Assembly: GCF_000153485.2 (NCBI RefSeq)
Contig: NC_018721.1
Location: 62,001-126,000 of the forward strand
From: Psychroflexus torquis ATCC 700755
Lineage (GTDB): Bacteria > Bacteroidota > Bacteroidia > Flavobacteriales > Flavobacteriaceae
DNA: 64,000 nucleotides
Direction: 5' to 3'
Below, one piece after another: positions 47,092 through 56,114 of this stretch. Below the pieces are notes generated by a model. It had not been told where the DNA came from. It did not search any database and saw only the letters and a program-made list of their open reading frames with translations. Made by a program: the position numbers and the translations under genes. Numbering within the stretch: position 1 is the first letter of the stretch; each line of letters starts with the position of its first letter.

Positions 47092-47733
47092 ATGCAAAAT
47101 ATTTTAGTTATTGGTGCAAACGGAACAACAGGAAGGTTAGTTTCTAAAATTCTTAGAGATTCCTCCGATTTCAAACCATTTGCCATGATAAGAAAAGAAA
47201 CTCAAAAGCCTTTTTTTGAAAATCAAGGGATAGAGACTCGTCACGGCGATCTTGAAGGAGATTTTACTAGCGCCTTTAGAGGTATGGATAAAGTTATTTT
47301 CGCTGCTGGATCTGGTGGAAAAGGTGGTGATGAAAAAACAATAGCGGTAGATCAAAAAGGAGCAATAAAAGCTGTAGAATTTGCAAAAGCTAATAAACTA
47401 CAAAAGTTTGTTATGTTGAGTTCTATGGGAACCGATAACCCAAGTAAAATTGAAGGCTTAGAACAGTATTTAGAATCTAAAAAAACTGCAGACGATTTCT
47501 TAAGAGAATCTAATGTTGTTTACACTATAGTCCAACCTGGAGGTTTAACCGACAAAAAGGGAACTGAAAAAGTAGAGCTTGCTCATAAGCTTAAAAAAAT
47601 GGGTGAAATCTCTAGAGAAGATGTTGCACATACTCTTTTGTATGCTCTAGAACTTGAGCGTGCTAAGAATACATCCTTTGAAGTTGTCTCTGGGAATGAT
47701 GAGCTTAAACAAAGCATTAAGAATTATAAGTAA
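47092..47733 (+). CDS. NAD(P)-binding oxidoreductase, atypical SDR (NmrA-like)
   Basis: The 213-residue protein begins MQNILVIGANGTTGRLVSKI, a GxxGxxG Rossmann loop, and has the SSMGTD and VVYTIVQPGGLTDKKGTEKV segments of short atypical dehydrogenases. A catalytic YxxxK is not evident, so it may be a redox-sensing or non-catalytic NAD(P) binder. It sits between two dead genes and remains intact. Confidence 0.85.
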   Translation: MQNILVIGANGTTGRLVSKILRDSSDFKPFAMIRKETQKPFFENQGIETRHGDLEGDFTSAFRGMDKVIFAAGSGGKGGDEKTIAVDQKGAIKAVEFAKANKLQKFVMLSSMGTDNPSKIEGLEQYLESKKTADDFLRESNVVYTIVQPGGLTDKKGTEKVELAHKLKKMGEISREDVAHTLLYALELERAKNTSFEVVSGNDELKQSIKNYK

Positions 47734-47748
47734 AATTTAATAAGCTAT

Positions 47749-47774
47749 ACCCGAAGTAATCTCCGGGTTTTTTT
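47749..47774 (+). terminator. Terminator after the NAD(P)-binding gene
   Basis: ACCCG/CGGGT arms around a short, partly paired loop are followed by TTTTTTTT, 16 bp after the stop codon. It overlaps the apparent start of the following dead methyltransferase gene. Confidence 0.75.
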
Positions 47775-48382
47775 TGAATCCTACAAAAGAGTTTTGGGAT
47801 AAGTGTTTTGCGAAAAAAGAATTTGTTTATGGCATTAAGCTTAATGTATTCTTTAGGTCTGAAATAGATAAAATAAAAAATAAGGATAAAGCTCTGTTTC
47901 CCTTCGAAGGAGAAGGAAGAAACGCTTCCTTTGCTGCTCAACTTGGATGGGAAGCAGGCGCCTTTGATTTTTCTGAATCTGGAAAACAAAAGCTTTAAAA
48001 CTTTTCGATAAAAATCAAACATCTATAGATCACCAAATTGTCAAAATTGAAGATTACAAAGTGAAAAAAGACACTTACAATTTAATTGTACTCATTTTGC
48101 ACATTTAGATCTAGAAAACAGAATTTTATGGCATGAGAAAGCTATGGGCTCTTTAAAACTAGGAGGAAAATTTATTATTGAAGTTCTCATCCTTAAAAAC
48201 TTAAGGATAATTATCTCTCTAGAGATTTAAAAAATAAAGACTTGCTCTATACTTTAACTCAACTAAAAGATGATTTTAAATTTTTATCAAAAAGTGATGG
48301 TAGCAAAATGGAGATAAATTTAGCTGGAGGATATTACCTTTACGGAAGAGCTTTTGTAACACGATTTATAGAAACTAAATAA
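47774..48382 (+). pseudogene. SAM-dependent methyltransferase gene, frameshifted
   Basis: The first frame reads NPTKEFWDKCFAKKEFVYGI and FPFEGEGRNASFAAQLGWEA (SAM-binding GEGRN motif), ending at a stop near 47998. The +1 frame continues ALKLFDKNQTSIDHQIVKIE and VKKDTYNLIVLI. Further pieces (LGGKFIIEVL, YYLYGRAFVTRFIETK) lie in shifted frames up to a final TAA at 48382. Only a TTG is available as start. It looks like a TPMT/tellurite-resistance-type methyltransferase with several disruptions. Confidence 0.8.
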
Positions 48383-48467
48383 TTGCTTTGTTAACTCAAT
48401 AATAGCATTAATTGAGATTTTAATTGCTACTTTTATTTTTTAATTATATCCTATAAAATTCGACTAC

Positions 48468-48989
48468 ATGACCTTTAAATATGTGCTAGCTTTTTGTTTT
48501 ATAAGTCTATTAAGTAATTTATCGCTTAGCCAGACCACAGAACTTCCCTCCTTCAATTTTGAAAATTATGAATTCCCTAAAGTTGTTGTAGTTGACGTAA
48601 AAGAGAAGAAAGCAAAAGTCATAAGAGATAAAACGCAAAGTTGGATCGACAGTTACTTTACAAAAGAACAACTTATCGGAAGTGAAAATTCTGAGGGAAC
48701 ACTAGTTGTTAAGGCTGTCAGCAAAAATCTTCTTAGTATCAAAAATTTATCTAACGATTTAATATATACGCTCAAAATCTCATTTAGAGATCAGAAATAT
48801 AGATTAGAAATTAGCCAAATAAGTTATAATTACTATACAGAAATTCGAAGAATAACGCCTCTAAACCTTAAAACGGACGATGCTATCAAAAAAGATTTAG
48901 TAAAAAGTCAACCTATTTTAACTTCTTTTTTCAATGACTTAAATTTAAATCTTTACAATTCAATATTAAAAGACAATGATGAATGGTAA
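48468..48989 (+). CDS. Secreted protein, resembles DUF4468
   Basis: The 173-residue protein has a signal peptide (FKYVLAFCFISLLSNLSLSQ) and a mature part of mixed alpha/beta character. It contains KTQSWIDSYFTKEQLIGSE and TLVVKAVSKN, reminiscent of DUF4468 proteins with a TBP-like fold; I am not certain of that family. No catalytic motif is visible. It stands alone between decayed genes. Confidence 0.6.
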   Translation: MTFKYVLAFCFISLLSNLSLSQTTELPSFNFENYEFPKVVVVDVKEKKAKVIRDKTQSWIDSYFTKEQLIGSENSEGTLVVKAVSKNLLSIKNLSNDLIYTLKISFRDQKYRLEISQISYNYYTEIRRITPLNLKTDDAIKKDLVKSQPILTSFFNDLNLNLYNSILKDNDEW

Positions 48990-49046
48990 GTCAAGTATCA
49001 CTCTGATTTTCTAAAAAATATTTTAAAGAATCTGAAATTGATATTT

Positions 49047-49070
49047 AAATATTTTAAATTTAAAATATTT
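49047..49070. repeat. 24-bp perfect AT palindrome
   Basis: AAATATTTTAA followed by its reverse complement forms an unbroken 24-bp palindrome (odd bases included), downstream of the DUF4468-like gene. It could be a weak terminator or chance in AT-rich DNA. Confidence 0.4.
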
Positions 49071-49100
49071 TTCCCTTAGCTCAAAACAAATCTTTTGTAT

Positions 49101-49131
49101 TAAATAAAACCTATAATTTCGCAATAAATGG
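49101..49131 (+). repeat. Dispersed repeat left end beside dead IS200 (locus D, left)
   Basis: AAACCTATAATTTCGCAATA matches the left end of locus A (10418 onward) with about two differences in 27 bases. It lies about 30 bp before the end of the dead IS200 transposase and is paired with the inverted unit at 49671-49782. Confidence 0.6.
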
Positions 49132-49162
49132 TTTTTTTTCATCAGATTTTTAATGAACTACC

Positions 49163-49606
49163 TCATCTGGTTTTTTTATGTATCCCATCATATTCATTAT
49201 CCATTCCATGATAGCTAGCGTATTTCGATGTAATGCTTTCATTCCCAAATTTACTGACAGTATCCACAAAATAACCACTGGACCAAAAAGCTTCACTCCA
49301 TAATATTTTTTTTACTTCCGGATGCCTCTGAAATATCTCTCTGGCCGTAATACTTTTCAACATCTTCACTATTCACGTGGGATTTATCATCGGAACCAGT
49401 TGCAACAAAAAATGAACGTGATCCTTATAGGTACCAATCTCTAAAAAATGAATCTTATAGCGTTTTTAGATTTTGAGACACACCTCTGCAAAAGTTTGAT
49501 TCATTTTTTTGTTAAAAACTAACCTTCGATACTTTGCAGGGAAAACAAGATGGTAAAACAATACAGAAACATTATGTGATTTGTGTATATATTGACTGTC
49601 GGTCAT
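49163..49606 (-). pseudogene. IS200/IS605-type transposase (tnpA), two in-frame stops
   Basis: Minus-strand frame from ATG 49606 gives MTDSQYIHKSHNVSVLFYHL and continues VFPAKYRR. DHVHFLLQLVP carries the HUH metal motif, and ILWSEAFWSSGYFVDTVSKF is near the end, all in one 147-codon frame typical of IS200 TnpA. TAA and TGA codons interrupt it, so only a 68-residue C-terminal piece remains open. The catalytic tyrosine region (SKYASYH) is preserved. No tnpB is present. Confidence 0.88.
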
Positions 49607-49670
49607 ACACAAATCTAATGCTTACGCTGCAACCAGCTAAAAATTAAACCCTAAGAGAAAAAAATAATTA

Positions 49671-49782
49671 GCGTAGCTAAGGCTATTCCAATATTTTTTT
49701 ATTTCAATTAATCAAAAAACCTGTGCTGAGCTATATCGCAGTATAATTCAATTTTTATACTTGATTATAAATTTAATTTGGT
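49671..49782 (-). repeat. Dispersed repeat unit beside dead IS200 (locus D, right)
   Basis: The reverse complement reads ACCAAATTAAATTTATAATC, then TTGAATTATACTGCGATATA, GCTCAGCACAGGTTTTTTGA and a tail TATTGGAATAGCCTTAGCTA. It aligns over about 100 bp with locus B and with the right half of locus A. Orientation is inverted relative to the left end at 49101. No gene is seen between its edge and 50049. Confidence 0.65.
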
Positions 49783-50049
49783 AATGTTTGTAATATTGTA
49801 GATATTTTGCACTATTATCATAAATTTTGCTGGATATAAATGTGATTCAAACAGTTAATTCACAGCTACTTACCAATTAATAATTGAATTAATCGCTAAA
49901 TCTCACCTTTTATTTTTTAACAATTGCTTTGATATCATAGTAATTGTTGTTAGTTTTGTAGTATAAGTTCTACAACTTATATAGTCAAATTATATTTCAA
50001 ATTCTGTTTGACTTTAATTAGACACTATTTTTAGTAAAAACTAAAGCTA

Positions 50050-52311
50050 ATGAAAATAAAACTACTCAACTCATTTTTTATTCGATGTTCTTTCATTGTT
50101 GGATTAGCTATTCTCAGTCTAATCCCCAAAGAAGAATCAAGCGCGCAAGAAACGAAACTTATAGCTGGAGTAAAAATTGACAATCTTAATAATTTTAAAT
50201 CAAGTAAATCTGTTACATCTTTCTTCAAAAATTTCATCAATCAAGCCTTAAATCCTCCTTCTACTTCAGAATTAAATATAGATAACATTTTAGGCCATGT
50301 AGGATACAATAGTGATAGACAAAGTGGTACAAAAACATTTTTAAGATGCACCAATCATTTAAACAATAATGGCAACTTCGAATTTTTTAATCCTGATATA
50401 CCTGTTACTCCCCAATTTATAGACCAGGGCGATTCAATAACATGTACTCAAGTTGAAGATCATATTTATATATCAGAAATACATACACTAATAAATTCTA
50501 TTACTTTTCCTGATATAACCTCAAATAATAATAAGTTTAAAGTATTTGTAAGAGAATTCACCAGTAGAATATTAACGTCCGCTACTAGTATTAATTTAGC
50601 TTACACTTTCAAATGGCTTAAAGATAAAGTAGTTATCGCTACAACTCAAAATCAAGAAAATATCGATGCTGGATATTCCATCATCGTTGCGACCGATAAA
50701 AATACTGATATTGATGGTTTTAATACAAATGAACAGAAGCCTATTGAAATTCGTGTTGTTGAAAAAACAGCTGTCGTTTGTAATAGTAAAATTGAAATTC
50801 TTGGTGCTTTCAGTCCTCAAAATTTATCAGATGATTTTAATGGCTTTATAAATATTGATATCTTAGGGGGAAATCTTCTCGAGACAGATTCAAATGGTCT
50901 TGCATATCAGTACGAATGGAAAAATGAGGTTGATGATGTGATTTCTACTGAAAAAAACTTGACTGATGTCGGTCCAGGTCTATATAAAATAAATATTTAC
51001 GATAATTCTGTTTGGATTGCTTCGAAAGATGTGGAGTTAGTCATGCCCGACCCTATAGACATTACAATAAATAGTAAAGATGAAACTTGTGTCTTTAAAG
51101 AAGATGGCACTATAACACTAGACATAACTGGTGGAACAGAACCCTACAATATCGTTTGGGATACTGGAGATACAGGTGCAATATTGAACAATCTACAACC
51201 CGGAACTTATAAAGCTATCATTATAGATAAGTACAATTGTAATGAAGAAGTTAGTGTTAAAATTGAGGGTGCAAACGTTTTAGAGATTGACCATTATACA
51301 GAAAGTATAAGCTGTTTTAATACGGCTGATGGTTTTATAGATGTCAATGTAAATGGTGGTAGACAGTTTACTGATGGTTCTTATGAATACCAATGGACTG
51401 GTCCCGATGGCTTTACAAGTACCCAAGCCAGCATCAGTAACTTGTCTATTGAGGGAACCTATAAGCTTGTCGTTACAGATGCAAGCAACTGCACAGAATT
51501 TCTTGACGTTTTTATCAATAAACCAGCACCATTAAAAGTAAGTTTCCAAACTACTCAAGTAAATTGTTTTGGTATAGACGATGGGACCATCACTCTTTTC
51601 GTAAATGGAGGGACCCCTCCGTATACCTCTAATTTTGGTCCTGGAAATAAAACCTTTCTTTTTGAAAATCTTGAACCTGGTATCTATGATATTGATGTCA
51701 TGGATGACAACGGGTGTATTGAATTGCTTGAAATCGAAATCGAACCAGATTACATCAATCAAATTAATCCTCCTCAAGGAGAACCTTTTCAGGAGTTTTG
51801 CATTGAAGACCAACCAATGCTTAGTGATCTTAATGTAAAAGGAACAGGTATCAAGTGGTATTTTTCACCCTCTAGCTATGATGCGCTACCTAATGATCAT
51901 TTAATTGAAGAAAGCGCCATTTTATATGCTAGAAATTTTGATGAATCTTTAAAATGCTTAAGTAGCCAAACTCTAAGAGTTGAAATTCGCATTATTGAGG
52001 GTATTCTAAAAGTCAACAATTTCATAACAATTAATGGAAATAACTTAAACGAAAAACTTAATGTCATCAACATGGAATTATTTCCTGAAAATGAAATGAA
52101 AATCTACAACCGCTATGGAAAATTAGTTTGGGAAACTACTAACTATGAAAATATAAATAATACTTTTAAAGGAATGTCGAATGTTGGAGGAAAAATTAGC
52201 CAATCTAATTTTTTACCAAAGGGAACCTACTTCTATATTTTAAATTATAAATCACCATGTAATAAAAACACTAAAAAAGGATTTATACAAGTGGAAAATA
52301 ATAACGGATGA
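50050..52311 (+). CDS. SprB-repeat cell-surface protein with CHU_C type IX sorting domain
   Basis: The 753-residue protein has a signal peptide (cleavage near residue 34) and an N-terminal unique region. Three SprB-type repeats follow at about 346-405, 420-497 and 504-562 (for example GGTEPYNIVWDTGDTGAILN, LEPGIYDIDVMDDNGC). A gliding-motility-associated C-terminal domain (about 655-753) contains MKIYNRYGKLVWETTNY and KGTYFYILNYK. That makes it a likely type B substrate of type IX secretion, displayed or released at the surface. The SprF-like gene overlaps its stop by four bases. Confidence 0.85.
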   Translation: MKIKLLNSFFIRCSFIVGLAILSLIPKEESSAQETKLIAGVKIDNLNNFKSSKSVTSFFKNFINQALNPPSTSELNIDNILGHVGYNSDRQSGTKTFLRCTNHLNNNGNFEFFNPDIPVTPQFIDQGDSITCTQVEDHIYISEIHTLINSITFPDITSNNNKFKVFVREFTSRILTSATSINLAYTFKWLKDKVVIATTQNQENIDAGYSIIVATDKNTDIDGFNTNEQKPIEIRVVEKTAVVCNSKIEILGAFSPQNLSDDFNGFINIDILGGNLLETDSNGLAYQYEWKNEVDDVISTEKNLTDVGPGLYKINIYDNSVWIASKDVELVMPDPIDITINSKDETCVFKEDGTITLDITGGTEPYNIVWDTGDTGAILNNLQPGTYKAIIIDKYNCNEEVSVKIEGANVLEIDHYTESISCFNTADGFIDVNVNGGRQFTDGSYEYQWTGPDGFTSTQASISNLSIEGTYKLVVTDASNCTEFLDVFINKPAPLKVSFQTTQVNCFGIDDGTITLFVNGGTPPYTSNFGPGNKTFLFENLEPGIYDIDVMDDNGCIELLEIEIEPDYINQINPPQGEPFQEFCIEDQPMLSDLNVKGTGIKWYFSPSSYDALPNDHLIEESAILYARNFDESLKCLSSQTLRVEIRIIEGILKVNNFITINGNNLNEKLNVINMELFPENEMKIYNRYGKLVWETTNYENINNTFKGMSNVGGKISQSNFLPKGTYFYILNYKSPCNKNTKKGFIQVENNNG

Positions 52312-53240
52312 AAATGAAATTTCTAAAAAATATAGGATATATATTACTAATTTTCACTGGGATTGGAGTTCAATTACAAGCTCAAACCGATGTGAAATTA
52401 TCTAACTTTATTTATGCACCATTGGTGTATAATCCCGCTTACGCAGGAAGTTCTAATGGTTATAGCGCAAATGCCTTTTATACTTCCCAATGGGTTGGTT
52501 TTGATGGTGCACCAGAAACTTTAATTATCACCGGACATGATAAAATCGAGTTCTTTAATCTCGGAGTTGGTTTTGATATAATGAGCGACAATATTGGTGC
52601 TACCAAAGAAAATAGAGTAGTTGGAAATGTAGCTTATCACATTAGGCTAGACAAAAACTGGTCTCTTTCTACAGGTATAAAATTTGGAGTGAATAATTAT
52701 GCCATTGATTACTCATTGTTTTCTATTGAAGATCAAGTGGAATTTAATGCAAATGGTAATTTATCTAAATTAAGCCCAATCTTTGGAACAGGATTTTTTC
52801 TTCACACAGAAAATTTTTTTGCTGGCGTTTCGGTTCCGAATTTTTTAATCACAAATTTTATAGAAGACTTCAGCCAAACAATATCCAGTACTACTCCTAA
52901 TTATTTTATAACTACGGGCTATAAAATTGAGTTAAAAAGTGAGGTGTATATTCAACCTACAGTAATGGTAAGAATCACTAAAGGAGCTCCATACAGTGCT
53001 TTGGTTTCATTTAACTTGAACTGGAAAGATAAGTTTTATGCAAGCGCAAATTATGAACATAATGTCACAGCTGGTGCATTTGTTGGTCTTAGGATTACAG
53101 ATCAAATCATGGCAGGGTATGCCTATGATACATCTATTAACAGCTTTGCTCAGTATAACGGGGGCATACATTCTTTTATGATCAGCTATAGAGCTAAAGA
53201 AAGATTTAGGAGAGATTCTTGTGGCTGCTTTACCTATTAA
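52308..53240 (+). CDS. PorP/SprF-like outer-membrane protein
   Basis: The 310-residue protein has a signal peptide (IGYILLIFTGIGVQLQAQ). The PorP/SprF start motif is YAPLVYNPAYAGSSNGYSAN, followed by barrel strands ending SYRAKERFRRDSCGCF. In F. johnsoniae, SprF is required for secretion of SprB; type B C-terminal domains need such a partner. The ATGA overlap with the upstream SprB-like gene makes a dedicated cargo/partner pair likely. Confidence 0.9.
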   Translation: MKMKFLKNIGYILLIFTGIGVQLQAQTDVKLSNFIYAPLVYNPAYAGSSNGYSANAFYTSQWVGFDGAPETLIITGHDKIEFFNLGVGFDIMSDNIGATKENRVVGNVAYHIRLDKNWSLSTGIKFGVNNYAIDYSLFSIEDQVEFNANGNLSKLSPIFGTGFFLHTENFFAGVSVPNFLITNFIEDFSQTISSTTPNYFITTGYKIELKSEVYIQPTVMVRITKGAPYSALVSFNLNWKDKFYASANYEHNVTAGAFVGLRITDQIMAGYAYDTSINSFAQYNGGIHSFMISYRAKERFRRDSCGCFTY

Positions 53241-53366
53241 AAGATCAAGAAAGCTTTATCTATTTAGCTTTTGACAAAAATCTCAATGGGTCACAATCTA
53301 TTCAGATTTGTGGTTTTAGATTGAGTGTTTAGATTACTTTTACGAGATCTAAGTCCACTGTATTTA

Positions 53367-53996
53367 ATGGAGTACCAACTCACTCAAAAAGAAGAATTCT
53401 GGAACACCTTAACCCACGCTTTTGGATTTATTTTAGCCCTCTCTGGCGTTTGGTGGCTATGGTACAACATCGACTTTCATAACGATAAACTTTTACTTGG
53501 TCTTTCGCTCTATTCGGTTTCGCTTGTATTGCTATACACAGCCTCTACCTTATATCACTTTACAACAAAAATCCGTTTAAAGCATAAACTGAGAGTTTTA
53601 GATCATATCAGTATTTATTTTCTCATTGCAGGAACCTATAGCCCTATTGTATTAACAGTATTAGAAGATAGCTATGGGACTTTATTATTTTATCTCGTTT
53701 GGAGTATCGCAGCCTTAGGAGTGATTCTTAAGCTTTTTTTTACTGGTAGATTTGAAAAAATTTCTCTTCTACTCTACTTGGTAATGGGTTGGCTCATCAC
53801 TTTAGATGGCTTCTCCCTTTTTGAAAAATTTTCAAGTTTAGAACTTGCAATGCTTATCGCTGGAGGCCTATTTTATTCTGTAGGCATCTATTTTTATGTC
53901 AAGCACTCTATGCCTTACAACCATGTGATTTGGCATATTTTTGTTCTTTTAGGAAGCTTCTTTCACTACCTGATGATTTACTTCTCCATCGTTTAA
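53367..53996 (+). CDS. Hemolysin III (PAQR/HlyIII) family membrane protein
   Basis: The 209-residue protein from ATG 53367 (MEYQLTQKEEFWNTLTHAFG) has seven hydrophobic helices. The PAQR signatures are FWNTLTHAFGF, DHISIYFLIAGTYSPI and a C-terminal HVIWHIFVLLGSFFHYLMIY with metal-binding histidines. Family members may be membrane hydrolases; the haemolysin name is historical. A GTG at 53325 would give a longer, unlikely N-terminus. It stands as a single gene. Confidence 0.9.
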   Translation: MEYQLTQKEEFWNTLTHAFGFILALSGVWWLWYNIDFHNDKLLLGLSLYSVSLVLLYTASTLYHFTTKIRLKHKLRVLDHISIYFLIAGTYSPIVLTVLEDSYGTLLFYLVWSIAALGVILKLFFTGRFEKISLLLYLVMGWLITLDGFSLFEKFSSLELAMLIAGGLFYSVGIYFYVKHSMPYNHVIWHIFVLLGSFFHYLMIYFSIV

Positions 53997-54186
53997 TACA
54001 AAATAATTAAATTGAAGCTTAACAGTTTCTTCCCTTAAACCATCTACTTAAGATTCAGAATAAATAATAATCAATGAATTTCACCTTGCCTTTAGGTATA
54101 AATAAACCCAGGTTAAAATTATCTTAGAGTTTCTATAATTGAAGCATTGTGAGCCACAAACAAATGCTTAGCTACTCTTTATTTAT

Positions 54187-54194
54187 TACATTTG
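54187..54194 (+). promoter_or_regulatory. Candidate -7 promoter element of lipA-gap
   Basis: TACATTTG matches TAnnTTTG exactly and lies 16 bp before the lipA ATG. No TTG is seen at the preferred upstream spacing. Confidence 0.4.
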
Positions 54195-54210
54195 TATAAA
54201 ATTGCTAAAT

Positions 54211-55110
54211 ATGGATACTGCAGTATTAGAAAAAGAGAAATTAGCTACAGAAAATAAAACCAAAACAAGAAGCGGCAAGCCTAAATGGTTGCGTGTAAAA
54301 TTACCAACTGGTGAGAAATACCGAAACCTTAGAAAGCTTGTAGATAAATATGATTTGCACACGATTTGCACCTCTGGGAGTTGCCCAAATATGGGTGAAT
54401 GTTGGGGAGAAGGGACGGCCACGTTTATGATTTTGGGTAATGTCTGTACTCGCTCTTGTGGTTTTTGTGGTGTAAAAACAGGAAGACCTGAAGATATTGA
54501 GTGGGATGAACCAGAAAAAGTGGCGCGTTCTATAAAAATTATGAGCGTAAAACACGCTGTAGTCACTTCTGTAGATAGAGATGACTTAAAAGATATGGGT
54601 TCCATTATCTGGGCTGAAACTGTTAATGCCATCAGAAGAATGAATCCAACTACAACTCTAGAGACCTTAATTCCTGATTTTCAAGGAAATAAAAGAAATA
54701 TAGACAGGATTATAGAAGTAGCACCTGAGGTTGTTTCTCACAATATGGAAACGGTGAGACGTCTAACAAGAGAAGTGAGAATACAAGCTAAATATGATAC
54801 AAGCCTTGAGGTTTTAAGATACTTAAAAGCACAAGGCATTAAAAGAACTAAATCTGGTATCATGCTTGGTCTTGGTGAGAGAGAAGAAGAAGTCATCCAA
54901 ACCATGAAGGACCTAAGAAGTGTAGACGTAGACGTTGTCACAATCGGTCAATATTTACAACCGAGTAAGCAACATTTACCTGTACAGGAATTTATTGTAC
55001 CTGAGCAATTTGAAACTTATAAGCGAATTGGTAAAGAACTAGGATTCAGACATGTTGAAAGTTCTGCACTGGTAAGATCTTCTTACAAAGCTCACAAACA
55101 TTTAGAATAA
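54211..55110 (+). CDS. lipA: Lipoyl synthase
   Basis: A radical-SAM enzyme that inserts sulfur into octanoyl groups on lipoyl domains. It has both Fe-S cysteine sets, [12 protein letters not shown] (Cys53, 58, 64) and CTRSCGFC (Cys79, 83, 86), and the C-terminal [10 protein letters not shown] with the RSSY cluster serine. The ATG at 54211 gives 299 residues; an upstream TTG (54202) is unlikely. gapA follows two bases downstream. Confidence 0.96.
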   Translation: MDTAVLEKEKLATENKTKTRSGKPKWLRVKLPTGEKYRNLRKLVDKYDLHTICTSGSCPNMGECWGEGTATFMILGNVCTRSCGFCGVKTGRPEDIEWDEPEKVARSIKIMSVKHAVVTSVDRDDLKDMGSIIWAETVNAIRRMNPTTTLETLIPDFQGNKRNIDRIIEVAPEVVSHNMETVRRLTREVRIQAKYDTSLEVLRYLKAQGIKRTKSGIMLGLGEREEEVIQTMKDLRSVDVDVVTIGQYLQPSKQHLPVQEFIVPEQFETYKRIGKELGFRHVESSALVRSSYKAHKHLE

Positions 55111-55112
55111 GA

Positions 55113-56114
55113 ATGCAAAACCATATTAGAGTAGGAATTAATGGCTTTGGTCGTATCGGTCGAAGCCTTTTTCGTTTATTATACCAACATCCTAATATTG
55201 AAATAACAGCTATCAACGATTTATCAGATGCTAGAACGCTTTCTCATCTCCTTAAATACGATAGCGTTCATGGTCAATTTCCTTTTGAAGTGTCTTACAA
55301 TAAAGAAGGCATTCTAGTAGAAGGTGAATTATTCCCTTTAACGAGTAGTTCTAAACTACAAGACTTAAAATGGTCGGACTTTGGAGTGGATACATTAGTA
55401 GAATGTACGGGTCAATTCAAAACTGGAGAAAAGCTAAAATACCATCTTTACGCGGGAGCTAAAAAAGTGATTTTAAGTGTTCCACCAAGTGATGACTCAG
55501 TAAAAATGATAGTGCTAGGCGTAAATGACCATGTTCTGGAAGAGGATGATATCATGATTTCTAATGCATCTTGCACAACCAATAATGCTGCTCCAATGCT
55601 AAAAGTAATCCATGATGCTTTTCAGGTAGAGCAAGCTTATATTACCACTGTACATTCTTACACATCGGACCAGAGCTTACAGGATAAGCCCCACCGAGAC
55701 TTGCGAAGAGCTAGAGCTGCAACACAATCTATTATTCCTACTACCACAGGAGCCGCTAAAGCATTGACCAAAATTTTTCCAGATTTAAATAATGTTATTG
55801 GGGGTTGTGGCATACGAGTTCCTGTCCCAAACGGTTCGCTAACCGATATGACTCTGAATGTAAAAACATCTACAAGCATAGAAGAAGTCAATGAATTATT
55901 TAAAAAAGCTTCGGAAAATGAACTCAAAGGGATTTTGCAGTATACAGAGATCCCTCTAGTGAGCATCGATATTGTTGGCAATCCTTATTCCTGTGTTTTT
56001 GATGCCGAAATGACCTCAGTGATCGGTGGAAACCTCATTAAACTAATTGGCTGGTATGATAATGAACGAGGATATAGTAGTCGCCTAGTAGATCTTATTT
56101 TGAAGATGAATTAA
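55113..56114 (+). CDS. gap: Glyceraldehyde-3-phosphate dehydrogenase
   Basis: It oxidises glyceraldehyde 3-phosphate with NAD(P)+ and phosphate. The N-terminus MQNHIRVGINGFGRIGRSLF and the active-site SNASCTTNNAAP (Cys154) are typical, and the C-terminal WYDNERGYSSR is present. The 333 residues are standard. It begins two bases after lipA and overlaps the convergent cmk gene by 20 bases at the 3' end. Whether it is the glycolytic or gluconeogenic isozyme is not evident. Confidence 0.95.
   Translation: MQNHIRVGINGFGRIGRSLFRLLYQHPNIEITAINDLSDARTLSHLLKYDSVHGQFPFEVSYNKEGILVEGELFPLTSSSKLQDLKWSDFGVDTLVECTGQFKTGEKLKYHLYAGAKKVILSVPPSDDSVKMIVLGVNDHVLEEDDIMISNASCTTNNAAPMLKVIHDAFQVEQAYITTVHSYTSDQSLQDKPHRDLRRARAATQSIIPTTTGAAKALTKIFPDLNNVIGGCGIRVPVPNGSLTDMTLNVKTSTSIEEVNELFKKASENELKGILQYTEIPLVSIDIVGNPYSCVFDAEMTSVIGGNLIKLIGWYDNERGYSSRLVDLILKMN

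Noticed and set aside
53248..53276. Weak AAAGCT/AGCTTT hairpin after the SprF-like gene
   Set aside because: Six-bp stem with a 10-base loop and no clear T tract; too weak to call a terminator.
54186..54632. 148-codon minus-strand frame inside lipA
   Set aside because: Antisense to the conserved lipoyl synthase, with low-complexity translation; a shadow.
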